From Pterois miles (lineage: Eukaryota > Chordata > Actinopteri > Perciformes > Scorpaenidae), in assembly GCA_947000775.1 (NCBI GenBank), contig CAMQGK010000242.1, positions 5,453,001 through 5,517,000 on the forward strand: 64,000 nucleotides of DNA, read 5' to 3'. Positions within the stretch are counted from its first letter, which is position 1; each line of letters opens with the position of its first letter. The notes under the pieces were generated by a model, which was given only the letters and a program-made list of their open reading frames with translations, made no database searches and was not told the origin of the DNA. This document shows, piece after piece, positions 12,066-23,299 of the stretch. The position numbers and the translations under genes are program-made.

Positions 12066-13552
12066 CTGACCAAAATGCTGGTGGTTGAGTTGAATTGTGG
12101 ATAATGGAGGTGCCAGGTTTTTACAAGGAAGAGGAATGCATGGAGGATTTGATATGGCTCTGCTGCATTGATTTATTATTGATTTTTTTTTCAAAACTCT
12201 ACATCTAGTATAATAAAAATAGTTTGTTCCTGTGCATCACACAAATACAGGTACAATGCACATATTCAGTACATAGTGCTAATGCATTTTGTTTTCAAGC
12301 ATGAGCCAATGTGTGTTGGCTGTTTGTAGTGGAAGGACATGAAGCAAAAAAACACCCGGTTAAATTCCCACAACAGTGAGGTAAAAATATATTTGCCGGC
12401 TGTGCATGTCCCAATATACTGTGATAGGTACATTGTTAGAATAAGCTTAACCTCATCCAGTAGCAGCTCTATGAAGCAACAGTAATGGTAATTTCAAGGG
12501 TCACAGCTAGTGTCCCAGTGAACCCAGAAAGATCATGCCAAAGCCATAAGAGACCAAAGCAGTGATGCAGAAAGTAAGGCAGTAAGTGGAGGATGAGAGT
12601 GTATGTGATTCAGCAAGGAAAAGTGACTTGTTCTGGGCCATTAAAGACACTGTGTTAATGTCCTGAGGAGTCCAGGACTTCTACATTTACAGACACATTA
12701 CATGGTGTTTTATTTGGTTGATTTTCATATTTTTTGACTAGGTAGCTTTGAATTTTTGGGGGTCCAGGGGGTCTGTAGGGGGAGATAGCAGGTCAAATAG
12801 AAGTGGTGAGCATCATCTGGAAGCTGGGATTATCTGAAAGATTAATTTGAGCTGTGTGTCAAGTTGCTCTAGTCATAAATCAGAAATAACCATGAATAAA
12901 TTGCAAAAGTGTAAAAGAGTTTAGAATATTATGATAGAAGTATATGATGTCCATCCCCATGCTTTATTATGTCTTGTAAGTTATTGCAGCTATTTTGGGT
13001 TGATTTGTTACTCAGATTTGTTACTAAATTTAACCATTTTTAGCTATCGAGAATAAATAAAAAATGATCATTAATCCCTCCAAACTACCACATTAAGACA
13101 CCAAGACCAGGAGGAACACCACAGAAAAAGCCATGCTGTGATTTGGTATCAAAAACATTTGATGTTTGGAGATTTCTGCAGGAATTGCATTGTCCGGTGA
13201 TTGTTCTGTAAACCCCATTATTGTCCAAAAAGCCATCCATCCTCCAGCTCCAGGTCTCTAGTTTGTGGCTGTAAAGGTTCATGAGGCTGTGATTATCCTA
13301 GAGGTCACCACAGGCCACATATACAGTGACCTCAAGTTTCAAAAAATGGCCTCAATGAGATGGCTACTATGGGGACTAACATCATCACACATTAGTACAA
13401 TTGAGATCACTGGATCCACAAGAGTCTCAGCTTTACAGTGAAACCCAAGTTATGTAATTCAAGACTGTTTGGGGACCCCAATATGTAGAAATATTCAAAT
13501 GCACCTTTTTTAGAACAGGCATGAAAAAATGAATGTTTTTTTTGCCCCAAAC
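12066..13552. other. Gene-free stretch
   Basis: There is no gene. The part from about 13080 may belong to the upstream section of repeat family D, since it runs into copy 2 without a visible border, but no second copy in the window tests this. Confidence 0.45.
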
Positions 13553-13815
13553 TGCATGTGATTATCATAAAGTGGGCATGTCTGTAAAGGGGATACCCAT
13601 GGGTACCCATAGAACCCATTTACATTCCTATATCTTGAGGCCGGATGTCAAAGGACCTGTCTGAAATGGCTATGACAGTTTTTCCTCATTAAAATTTTAA
13701 CGCAGCTTTGAGCATTATTTAACTTCCTCCCCGACAAGCTATCACGACATGATGGATTCCTAGTTAGGATTTCTGGTTTTTTATGATACCTGTAGCTTCA
13801 CTCAAGCCCTTAAAC
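13553..13815 (+). repeat. Dispersed repeat family D, copy 2
   Basis: This is the longer of two copies. It shares roughly 100 bases at its left end with 9377-9477 and a 'tttctggtttttta' block at its right end with 9490-9510. The piece between is present only here. It resembles a repeat I know as common in fish. Confidence 0.85.
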
Positions 13816-14689
13816 TGAACCTACTAGAGACTCTGAAAGACAGTAAAAATGGTTAATGATGTAGTCAAAAGAAAAGTCTACAAATATATATATATATGTT
13901 TCTTAAATCCTGGTTAGGTCCCAGGGTCTGTTGAGAGGAAAGTAATGCATGCTTTATTTCTGCTGCACATTTCATACCCAGGGGCAGGTTTCATTTTTCT
14001 TTACAATAGATATGAGCAACTTAAGGTTCAAACATTTGGGAGCAGCAAGTGTCAAGCTCTATAGAGTGGGGACCAAGTCATCACAAGGCAAAGACAGCTA
14101 AATCCCCCACTGCTGTCAGGATGCAGATCACCGGCTGTAGAGCTGAATCCCGACCTGAGGTCCCTGCTCCACCAGCACCAGGATTAATAAAGTCAAACCA
14201 AGCTGCAGCGGGCAGACAGACTGGCAGGAGTGTGGGAGGGAAGTGATGAAAGAGTATCTCGAGAAGCTGAAGTGTTGCAATCTGTGACTACTTGTGATTA
14301 CTTGGAGTATAATGCTTACTTAGCTAAAGGATCCTCTAAAGCCCCGTTCCCAGAGGACAAGAACTACCTGGGGACCTCAGCTGATTCAGGAACTCACCCT
14401 GCCAGAGTATATGTTTTGTGTAGCACAGGTTTAAAAGTCTTTGTTTAGCTTAAATCTACTGTCCAGATCCATTGACTGAAATGCAGTATCACATAAAAAT
14501 GTCTCCAGGAAGTTAGTTTTGAGCCTGATAAAGATGCTGCCATGCATGTCTTCCATCTCATTATCTTTTCAGATGTTGCAATCATGTATTGCTTACAGAT
14601 TTGTAACCCCTTTCTTTTCGCCTGTTTGCCCATTACACTCTATATAACTTTCTATCCTCCTCTCTGTCTTTCTTTTCTTCTCTCCACAG
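13816..14689. other. Gene-free stretch
   Basis: A short (TA)n run lies at about 13888-13899. The last 60 bases are a polypyrimidine tract leading to the acceptor-like site at 14685-14689. Open frames at 14049-14448 show no recognisable domain. Confidence 0.5.
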
Positions 14690-14822
14690 GGGTGATGATA
14701 AAGAGCTGGCCTTCATGCATGAGGAGGGAATAGGGGATCCCTCTGTCTGTCTCTGTGAAGACAAAGAAGCAGTACACAAATGGAGAAATAATCAGAGGAA
14801 CTACAGGCACTCCGAATCATAG
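14690..14822 (+). CDS. Candidate partial exon, related to the one at 10337 (function unknown)
   Basis: A strong polypyrimidine tract (14650-14684) ends in 'ccacag'. The following sequence has an open frame beginning DKELAFM at 14697, running 41 codons to TAG at 14820-14822. It has an acidic start, a CLCED motif and a basic, Asn-rich end. The DKELA block matches the segment at 10345 at DNA level (30 of 34), and the polypyrimidine-AG context matches too. This fits a duplicated terminal exon, but no donor, promoter or partner exon can be tied to it. A chance match plus a pyrimidine-rich intron remains possible. I do not recognise the product. Confidence 0.28.
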
Positions 14823-17109
14823 ACAGGATTACTGACAAGTAGTGAAACAGCAAGACAGTGATACTCTGAAATTCAAATGAAGATGCCAAAGAGGAGTCAC
14901 CATTAGAAAAATTTGTAGTGTCATAATAAATACTGCTGAGCTTAGTCTCTAGCTAATTCCCTAGTATTCTCCCATGATTCAGATAAACAAGCTGATTTTT
15001 ACTAGTTCCATTGTAAACCTTATTATCCAACTGAGGAGAATACATTGTGTTGTATTATGAGCAGTGGACCTTTTGCAGAGAAAAACACAGCTTTCTATTG
15101 TAAAGAATTATCAATCTCACCGTGCGCAGGGCTTGGTCAAGTCCTCAAAGGACCAGCTAATCAGATGGTCTCTTCACCTGCAGGATAATGACTGTGTTGT
15201 TCATGAAACAGCGGGGGGACAATGAATCGAGTTGTATTCCACTGAAACATGGAGGAGACATTGACCACAGCAGGTCGCTGTGGCCGTGCTGCTGCAGAGT
15301 TATTGTTTGGAGGCTGCTATTACAATTGGCATTGTTAGGTGTAATTAAAAGTGAGCTGACAATAGCTACAACAGAAAGCCTCCTACATCCAATGCCAACA
15401 TTACATGAGTCAAATACTCAGATATATAGTGCCAGTATATTATTAATTCAGTAACTAGGTGAAGTCAATTGGTCTGAAGTTGAAGAATGAAGAAGCAGTG
15501 ACAATTAGAACCACAGACACATTAAAATAGATATAGTTTAAATCATATTACCATTGACTTACTGACAATTTCAAATGTGGTAACTGTTCTATCTCCAGAG
15601 CCATTGACCCATGTCCACCCAGCCATAAGTGTCCCATTCATCTCCACTCTCCTTCCAGCAGTCTGTCGGCAGCTGGTTGATGAAGGGAAGGCCTGATAAG
15701 GAGTACAACATCTATGTTACTGTTTAATATTGATGGTGATGTTTGCATAGACTTATTTTAACCCAATCCATGAATTTTCCCTAAACCTAAGCAAGACACT
15801 GTGTTACATTAAGTTGTTTTGTTTCAATTCACAATTTTAAGTTTCACTTTGACAGTGTCATAGGAGCAGTTTGGTCTGTCTGAAGCACAGTGACAATGCC
15901 CATTCAGTCAGCTAATAACATTGTTTTTCAGGCCAAACTGAAGGGCAGAGTGCTCCAGGCTGTCACCTCACCCAGCTCTCCCTGTTGGGAAAAGCTGAGT
16001 GGTTTACTTCAGCATTAGACCTACATTTCTATCTAAAAACAATAGCATTTACTATTGATAATGTAGCAGCAGATGCACAAAAAGAGTGAACATTTATGTA
16101 CAAAATGCCTGTGGTGGAATACACTGGAGCTGTATTGGGATTTTTTTATTTATTGATAAGGCATTGCGTGTTTTGACATGTTTCATGGTGATTTCTTTTC
16201 ACAAGTGTACAGCAGTGAGAGTCTTGCTCCAGAGCGTCATAACCAAAGGCAGGAGATGTAATAAGATCTGGGTAAAGAGATCTGCCTTCCTCTGGCCAAG
16301 GATTGCGGTACACAGTTCAGGGAGAGAAGTCATTGCCACATGTAGCTTGGATCGCAGAGATAGACAAGAACATAAAGATAAAGATGGAGCCCACAGAACT
16401 GTGTACAAGATATAAAAGAGAACTGGAGGGAAAGATAAAGAGAGAGGAATAGAGGGGGGGGAAAGAAACATTTAAGAGAAGTGTGAAGGGAAAACGGGGA
16501 GAGGAATGAAGGCTTAACAGAATACCTAGCGATCTGCATTTCAATGTCCTCCAGCTCACCAAAGCTCTGCTGTCATTCTTGCTTTCTGCTCTTTTCTCTA
16601 TTCCATTACCTTTGTTTCATCCCCTTTTGCCTCTCTCACTCTTTTCCCTTTCTCCCTGTCACTCTTTACATTGTAATTCACTCTCCATCCAACAACAGTT
16701 TGTTTTGTTTTCGAAGCCCAGTGCAGCAGACACATAAGAAATGTTCCCTAACAGCGTCACATTCTATCATCCACGGGTGCAGTCATTCAGAGAGAGGCTC
16801 CTACTTGTTTTACTGATGCATATTTTCAGTGGTGGAGGAATTACATCCTCTACTAAAGTAACAATAGCAATACCACAATGTAGAAATTCATTATATTACA
16901 CATCTTGTATTCAGAAAGGGACTGAGGCAAATTGGTTGTCAGTAATTTATGCAGAATTGCTCCCTTTAGAACCGTGGTTCAACCTCCATACATACACTGT
17001 ACGATTTTAGCCCTTTCTTGCCCAAATTTTGAGCCACACATTTTAGAGTCGGACCAAAATTGAGTTTCGTCAGGTGTTGTTTTCTGTGCAGTGTACAGGC
17101 GACCGAGTG
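14823..17109. other. Gene-free stretch
   Basis: No gene is supported. A part around 15290-15380 is AT-rich with 'taattaaaag' type motifs and no repeat signature, a weak candidate for a conserved noncoding element. Open frames on both strands at 16086-16816 are low in complexity and lack domains. Confidence 0.5.
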
Positions 17110-17640
17110 AGAGTGTCTAAAACAAGACAAAGCTTTACAAAGTAGCAAAACTGGCAGGACCATTACAGGCTGCAACAGACCCCACTGTCCTCTCACCATG
17201 CTAAAGCAGTCCAAAGCTGAAGTGGTAAAATCTTAGATGACCACAGCCATCCCTAAATCACCACTTCAAGCTTCTGCCCTCAGGGCAAAGGTACAGATTC
17301 ACCTGTGCAAAACACACACAAAAAAAACATCTATAAAAATCGTTTGTCCCTGTCGCCATAAAGTATCTTACATAAGGTCAGCCACCTTCTGAAACCAGCC
17401 TGCTACCTCAGCACACAGCACTTTATGTCTATTTATTTAACCTTGATTCAGTCCTAGTACCTAGTGCTCATTTTTAATGTAGCTTCTATTGGTGTATTGT
17501 GTTTCATGTGAATGTGTTTTACTGTGTTTTAATGTACTCTTTTAATAGCAGTTTTTGCACCTACGAACCAAAGACAATTTTCTACCTTTTGTGCGTGAAG
17601 ACCAGACAATAAAGTATTTTGTTTTCGATTCTATGTCTGG
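17110..17640 (+). mobile_element. Non-LTR retrotransposon (LINE) 3' remnant, ORF2 C-terminus and 3' UTR
   Basis: Translation from 17271 gives LLPSGQRYRF, then a stop TAA, and in the same frame KSFVPVAIKYLT ending in TAA at 17373-17375. The LPSGxRYR...SFVPxAI pattern is the usual C-terminal end of reverse transcriptase proteins of fish LINEs in the CR1/L2/Rex1 group. Upstream sequence (17150-17210) has a weak GRTITGC reading that fits the segment normally preceding it. After the stop lies an AT-rich region with 'caataaagtatttt' near 17608, a likely 3' UTR end. The copy is 5' truncated and inactive. Confidence 0.7.
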
Positions 17641-17710
17641 CCCTAGCTTTATGTTCGGTGTTGGGTTTAGGCACAAAAACAATTGGGATGAATTAGCCTA
17701 ATGTGAGACA

Positions 17711-17728
17711 TTTTTTTTTTTTTTTTTT
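17711..17728. repeat. Oligo-T run
   Basis: Eighteen consecutive T residues lie between the LINE remnant and element X copy 1. Confidence 0.95.
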
Positions 17729-18585
17729 AACATTTTAGACTTCTGGAATATATTGTGATATGACAATGTGTGTCACTACATTATGGATACTGACTGAATA
17801 ACCTGTAATACATAGGCATAAAAACAACAACCTGCAGAAATTTCAAAACAAGCCATTTTAAAAGAGATGCAGCGACCCCCCGATGTTGAATATAATTTGC
17901 CCTTCACCTTAAATATCTAAAATAATGCATTAGAAGACTTAAACCCCATATATAATGATTGGATTGTATATGTCATACTGATTTGGATAAAAATCTCCAG
18001 TATGTATGGGACTAGTCTACTATATCCTACAATGCAAAGCGCTGGAACGGGAAAGGCTACGGAAAAAAATTTTGAGGCGAGAAATCAGCTGTGTAGATTT
18101 TGAATGTTGGCTGTTTAAGAATATTATATTTTGAATCGAACATTTGCTCCATTTTCAGAGTTTAGAAGCTCCACAAACTGCCGTCACAGCTAGCTAGCAT
18201 CTGCCAGGGTCACTACCTCGCCAGCTGGGCAGTCACGCTCAGACCGCGGTGAGCTGGATGGACCTCTCAGTCTATAGACGAGAGGCTTTTATTTTCTTGT
18301 TGACAGATCATTTGTTTAATTATCACAACACAAACTATAAATTGAGGTGAACCTGTGATTATCTGCCTTTTTTGAGTTGAAAAGCTCCACAATCGTCTGT
18401 GGGTGTAGCTAGCTGGTCAGCCAGTCGGTGACGCTCAGACCGGCTACAGAGCTGCAGGGTGGCGAGGGAAGAGGCGAGGAAAAGAGCTGTCTCTGACAGG
18501 CCAGACAGATACCTGCTGACACAAAATGACCCTTTTTAACATTACTCTAATATTTGTAGGGAAATCAGCCCACTATTTTGTGGCT

Positions 18586-18655
18586 GTAAGGGTTAGGGTT
18601 AAGGGTTAGGGTTAAGGGTTAAGGGTTAGGGTTAAGGGTTAGGGTTAAGGGTTAG
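18586..18655 (+). repeat. Interstitial telomere-like array inside element X
   Basis: About 70 bases consist of alternating TTAGGG and TTAAGGG units on the + strand. The flanks 'ttttgtggctg' and 'gagtaaatgttgtgga' are contiguous or nearly so in copy 2 of element X, where the array is absent. It was therefore gained in this copy, or expanded from a 'taaggg'-like seed. Confidence 0.9.
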
Positions 18656-18939
18656 ATAAAAAGTGGTTTGAGTAAATGTTGTGGATCAGTTATATTATTT
18701 TATATTTCCCGTCTCCCCATGTTGATGATCCTGTTTTCGTATTGTACTATGATGTGCTAGAATAAATAGTTTAAACCTGCCGTATCTCATGAAGTAACTA
18801 ACATAAACAACAACATTTTAATTTTTTGTTAATATCGCAAGTTATTAGTTTGTTTTTTGTTTTTTTTTTGTCCAGTGCTTTAAAGGCTAAAGCCTGGTCT
18901 AACATACTGCAAAATATGTTGCTTTACTGGTGCATACTG

Positions 18940-18999
18940 CATACTACTGAGGAACGCAGTATGTACTGTATACTGTATACTGCGTTCCTCAGTAGTATG
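18940..18999. repeat. Palindrome (hairpin) at the right end of element X copy 1
   Basis: The arm 18940-18962 begins 'catactactgaggaacgcag' and is the exact reverse complement of 18977-18999. The 14-base loop is 'gtactgtatactgt'. The equivalent place in copy 2 (49314-49376) is also palindromic but less perfect. Confidence 0.92.
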
Positions 19000-19025
19000 T
19001 AGTAGGCGGTTTCAAATAGAGCCTA

Positions 19026-20052
19026 TGTGACTGACCTTTGGGCGGTCTTCACACGGGGTGCTTCATGTTTGATGATCCATCCTAATCTATGATTGGATGT
19101 TTGAGAAGTCATGATTTTTGTGTTAACCAATCGTTGTATTGACTTTTATTTGTTTGAAGAAGAACTACACTGTAGTTTCCCACATTATGGCAACTCACCC
19201 CATGTGAGGTTAAGGGAAACACTGTCATTTGGGTTAAATTACTTAATTTAATTATTTTAAGGTTAGGGGACCTTTGCCATCTCATGGTTGCAATTATATA
19301 AATATTGTATTAACCACTGAAAATAACTGTTGTCACTATTCACGTCAAGTGCCTCCAAATAGTCCTGGTTTTCCTGAATAAAATAAGTTGCAAGACATTT
19401 GCATTTGAGTCTGAAAAGAGACTTTCAAAAGCAGATCAATCTAGATGTTACTAACTAGTGATGTGATTGAGGTTATGCAGATGATGTGGAGAAATGTAGA
19501 TCCACTGTGTTTTCTGGGCCTGAGGAGCCTTTCTATCTGTCACTGACACAGCAACCCCCGGTGGTCACAGCCAGCACTGCAGAGCCACGACTGCCTCCCG
19601 GTGAGGCGTCTCTTTATTTACTCCGCTTGTGAAATCATTTAAATAGAGCGGAGATGGGTGGCTGATAATCAGGAGCGGCTGCAGGGCAGAGCAGGACTGT
19701 AACTGACAATAGTAACAATTTTTCTTTTATATTCTCTCTATCTCACTCTCGTTCTCCTCTCTGCTCATTGAGAGGAGAAATTTTTATTAGTCTTAGCCTA
19801 AAAAAAATCATAAATCTCATGAATCATTCAACATCTAAAAATCCTGCAAAGCTGCATATATTATTAAGTTATTCACAAATCTGTTCATAACACAACTCAT
19901 ATCTCATTAGACACATTTGCACTACTGCCCTCCATTAGACTCTTATTGTATGGGTTAGTTATTGTTCTACTTTTACATGTTTCTTTTAATTATTCTGTAA
20001 GTTTTCTCCTGATCGAACTTGTTTAAAGGTATTTCTTCAGTGGTTTTATTTT
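19026..20052. other. Gene-free stretch
   Basis: There is no gene or recognised repeat. A 'ggttaggggacc' motif near 19261 is isolated and not part of an array. Confidence 0.5.
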
Positions 20053-20700
20053 AAGCTGGGGACACACAGAGCCAACATCAAGGAACAAGCTGCAACAAAG
20101 GCCACTGGCTGTGTTGTCTCACGCCATCTTTGTCTTGGGCAAAAAGTTGCACTCAAAACACTCCTCAAAGACTACAGCTGACAGCTAATTAGCTTGTATG
20201 TTCTCTGCCTGCGTGACAGGAGACAACACTCCACACCAGCAGGTGGCAGTAGTTTGTACTCATCATTCAACAGCGGAAAAAGGAAGACTGAGGATGGCAG
20301 ATATACAAGCCGCTGTTATGATACGTACATGACTCAAAGTGGCGTCTGCCGACCATTTTCACACCACTCTCACTCACCACTTGGCTTCATTCCAGATGTT
20401 CATGTCGCTGTGTAACATCTGTGTGTTGGAACGATCAATGAGATGAAGATGGAAAAATGGGGAGAGCCTGCTGTGTGTCCTCTTGACTCTACTCCGTTTC
20501 TTGATTTCGTCACTTCTGTTTCTCTTCTCATACACCGAAGCTGAACCGCCAATCAGAGTGATTTCTCTCAGTGACGAGCTCTGCTGGCTCAACTTGCTAA
20601 ATCGGCCAAAAAAACTTGTACAGCGCTGTAGTGGAAACGCTGCCAGTTTGGACGCCACATGTGTGAGACATGCAGAAGTTCAGAGACAAGGCAGCCGCCA
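20053..20700. repeat. Probable teleost dispersed repeat (family E), single copy here
   Basis: Starting at 'agctggggacacacagagcc', this section includes 'ccagcaggtggcagtag', 'ttcatacaccgaag'-like and 'ccaatcagagtgatttctct' blocks. I associate these with a nonautonomous repeat common in fish. The window has no second copy to compare, so this rests on recognition from memory. The open frame at 20483-20905 crosses the border with repeat F and is not a gene. Confidence 0.45.
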
Positions 20701-20727
20701 CGCGATACTCGCATGGCCCAAGTGTGA

Positions 20728-20860
20728 GCATTTACTGTTGGCGCAGATGTATTTACACTGTAGTAAACGGAGAGCCTGGTGCGTCTCATGCAGCGTCGCA
20801 CAGGGAACCTTCGAACATGAATGGCCATCACAAAGTGTATTTGACGCCCTGGGAATGAAA
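20728..20860 (-). repeat. Dispersed repeat family F, copy 1
   Basis: Read on the - strand it runs 'cattcccagggcgtcaaat', 'tgagacgcaccaggctct', and 'agtgtaaat'. The same three blocks appear in order at 22738, 48545 and 55430 on the + strand. It is noncoding. Confidence 0.75.
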
Positions 20861-20905
20861 ACATGCTGTGTCATTACATGCAGAAATGAAATACGGTTAG
20901 TGTGA

Positions 20906-21678
20906 CCCAGATGAAGTCTGATGAGATTATTCCTCTCTACATATAGAATAAAAACATGGCTTTTCAATTAGTTGCACAGCAGAGAATCGCTACAAACAGT
21001 TTTGTTAGCCAGTGGATGAAGATGATCCTCACTGTAAGACGGTTCTCAGGGAGCTAATTCCAGATCTGTGGAAGTCTGAAGTGTCAGGGTGTAACTGTTG
21101 TCAAAGTGCCATGTGGCTACAGAGAGAGCTACGATGAAGCACCAGTAATTGGTTCCATTTATCCTCTTCAGACTTTTGGGCATCCACACAAAAGAAAGTG
21201 TTATTGCAGTGGCTCCTATACATGCACATAACACACACAGACACACAAGCACACAAGCTTCTTGCCTGGCCTACTATTGAGCCAACAGAGCCTCTTCTAG
21301 GTTTTGCAGAGTTTATGGGATTTCAGGGTGGGCAGATGAGTTTGGCTGAGATCCCCCAGACAGACGTTCAAGCCTGTTTTTGCTGAGAGTACATTTCTGT
21401 CTGACTCCTCATCTTTGCTCTCTGCAGTCAGTCAGTCAGTCAATTAATGATCAGTGTCTGACAGTCGACTGCCTCGGCGTGATTTCCTTCTCTGCTCTGA
21501 GAGGTGAGAGTCATGGTCATTTAGAGAAGCGATAAACTTGTTTTTGTACCCTTATTTAAACCCGTTTACAGACATTAACCTAAAGCTATCTAGCACATGC
21601 TATTAACCAGAGTGAATCACAGCGCAGAGAAAGCAATAGATCTGGAGTTGGGGGTCATCCCGGTAGAAATGGGCTTGA
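20906..21678. other. Gene-free stretch
   Basis: No gene or recognised repeat is visible; a short 'cagtcagtcagtca' run sits near 21426. Confidence 0.5.
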
Positions 21679-22292
21679 GTAGTGTGGCAGCTGAAGGTGT
21701 TAGCGTTATGCTACATCCAATGAACTGAACAGCCGATAATGAGATGTCACTGGTGACGATAATGGATATATATTCTTGCTTTTCGAAGTACTCAAAGCTC
21801 CTGTTGTACATCACTTTGGTGTGCAGTTGCTGTGGAGGGTAATCTGGGGGCAGCAGTAGCTCAGTCTGTAGGGAGTTGGCTTGGGAACCGGAGGGTCACC
21901 GGTTCAAGTCCCACCATGGACCAAGAACTGAGTGTGAACTGGTAGCTGGAGAGGTGCCATTTTACCTCTTGGGCACTGCCGAGGTGCCCCTGAGCAAGGC
22001 ACCAAACCCCCAACTGCTCGGGGCGCTTGTCAGGAGCAGCCCCCTCACTCTGACATCTCTCCATTACTGCATGTTTGTGCATGTGTGTGTTCGGGTCTGC
22101 ATGTACCGTGTATAAGTTAACAACAGAGTGAAAAAATTGAATTTCCCCTCGTGGGACTAATAAAGGAATATCTTCTTCTTCTTCTTCTTCTTCTTCTAGA
22201 AAGAAAAACAGCTTGATGCGTTTCGTTCTTCCTCTAATATACCTAACTGGGCTGAACATATGCATCTATCACCTGGGAAAGCCTTAAAAATG
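21679..22292. repeat. Duplicated segment S, copy 1, split by a SINE
   Basis: The left part (21679-21845) and right part (22198-22292) are over 90% identical, by eye, to the unbroken segment 25067-25330. The only large difference is the SINE between them. The segment itself encodes nothing recognisable. Confidence 0.92.
21846..22197 (+). mobile_element. tRNA-derived SINE, complete insertion
   Basis: The element starts 'gggggcagcagtagctcag', a tRNA-like 5' end. It carries a perfect B box 'ggttcaagtcc' at 21901-21911 and a body with 'gcccctgagcaaggcacc'. It ends in the tail 'gtgggactaataaaggaata' followed by (CTT)n. Its ends are fixed by comparison with the empty site at about 25225. It is about 350 bases long. 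Any target duplication is at most a few bases (tct/ct) and is hard to tell from the CTT tail. The same family lies at 40557-40915 on the - strand. Confidence 0.93.
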
Positions 22293-22735
22293 GATTACTT
22301 GAGTTTGGGCTTTGATTTTCATTATGAATGCAGTCAACAGGAAATCGGTTGTCTGAGACATATAAAAACTTAAATAGATAATATATTATACCTGTATGTG
22401 ATAGCTTTACATTTGATGACAATCACGTTTTAACTCTGGATTATCTGAAGGGTAAAACAAATGTTTAGGTGACTGAAACCTTTAAAAAAAAAAAAAAAAA
22501 CATACCAGTGGTTGAATTGAAATTGTTGAGGCCATTTAACACAAATCACATCTACTTTACATCAGCAACACATGTTGTAGTGTAATCCATCACAGTAGAC
22601 TTCACGTCTGCCTTTCTCCTTTGTTTTCTTTCTTTCCTTCTTGGAAGAGAAGGGAAGCAGTTGTTGAAAATACAAACTGTACATGATTTGTGAAAACACC
22701 TGTATTAAAAGTCAAGTTCAATCAAGCATCCAGTC
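22293..22735. other. Gene-free stretch
   Basis: An oligo-A run lies at about 22483-22500. There is no gene. Confidence 0.5.
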
Positions 22736-23170
22736 TGTTCTCATTCCCAGGGCATCAAATACCAAAGCACCATTTAGCACTGGTATGAAATGCACCAGGC
22801 TTTCCATTAACTGCGCTGTAAACCAATACACGGTAACAGTGAAAGGCTCCAAAAACGTGTGCCAGGAGTGTGGAGATGTGGTTTAACAAGTGAAAGAAAC
22901 ACACAGGGCAGGTGGGAGGGTCCAACATGCTCAGGGCTTTCATTCAGGAGACCATAAGTCAAGTTTCACTTTCACATTACAATCAGCTGATCAGTCATTA
23001 CAACATGAAGTCTCAGTTTCACAGTAAAAACGTAATCATTTTTGTTCCAACACTTGTTGTTTCTTCCGAAATCTAACTACAGTATAGTGCTTTTTCTTGC
23101 CTAAACCTAAGTGCTTTTGTTTAATTCAAAACATTAAGCACATGTTTACTGCAACTGAAAAATGACACTG
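22736..23170 (+). repeat. Dispersed repeat family F, copy 2, with family A-like sequence after it
   Basis: The F part (22736-22850) has 'tcattcccagggcatcaaat', 'gaaatgcaccaggctttcc' and 'tgtaaaccaa'. A weak, diverged family A signature follows, including 'caggagaccataagtcaa' near 22946 and 'gcctaaacctaagtgctttt' near 23099. F followed by A in this order is also seen at 48.54-49.06 kb and 55.41-56.24 kb. Confidence 0.65.
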
Positions 23171-23299
23171 AGGGGTCTGACAAAGTGTCAGTACAGTATG
23201 TGAAGAGCTGGTATGAAAACATGTTGGCACATCACAGGTGCACGCTGGCTCCGAACCACAACTTGTATTATTACTAATTATTGTTTTTAAATAGACAAT

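Larger units (their letters stand above)
17955..19025 (+). mobile_element. Element X, copy 1 (1.1 kb nonautonomous element)
   Basis: This copy aligns along its length with the reverse complement of 49270-50400. Shared blocks in order are 'atctccagtatg', 'aatgcaaagcgctgg', 'acatttgctccat', 'gacaagaggctttta'-like, 'aaaagctccacaatcg', 'gtggcgagggaagaggcgag', 'agacagatacctgctga', 'gtaaatgttgtgga', 'gtttaaacctgc', and 'gtccagtgctttaa'. The right end is a palindrome followed by 'gtatgtagtaggcggtttc'. There is no long open frame. The 'agtatgtagtatg' style ends resemble fish DNA-transposon derivatives. Its class is not established. Confidence 0.82.

Noticed and set aside
20483..20905. 140-codon plus-strand open frame
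   Set aside because: It crosses from repeat E into a reversed copy of repeat F, has overlapping frames on the other strand and no recognisable domain.
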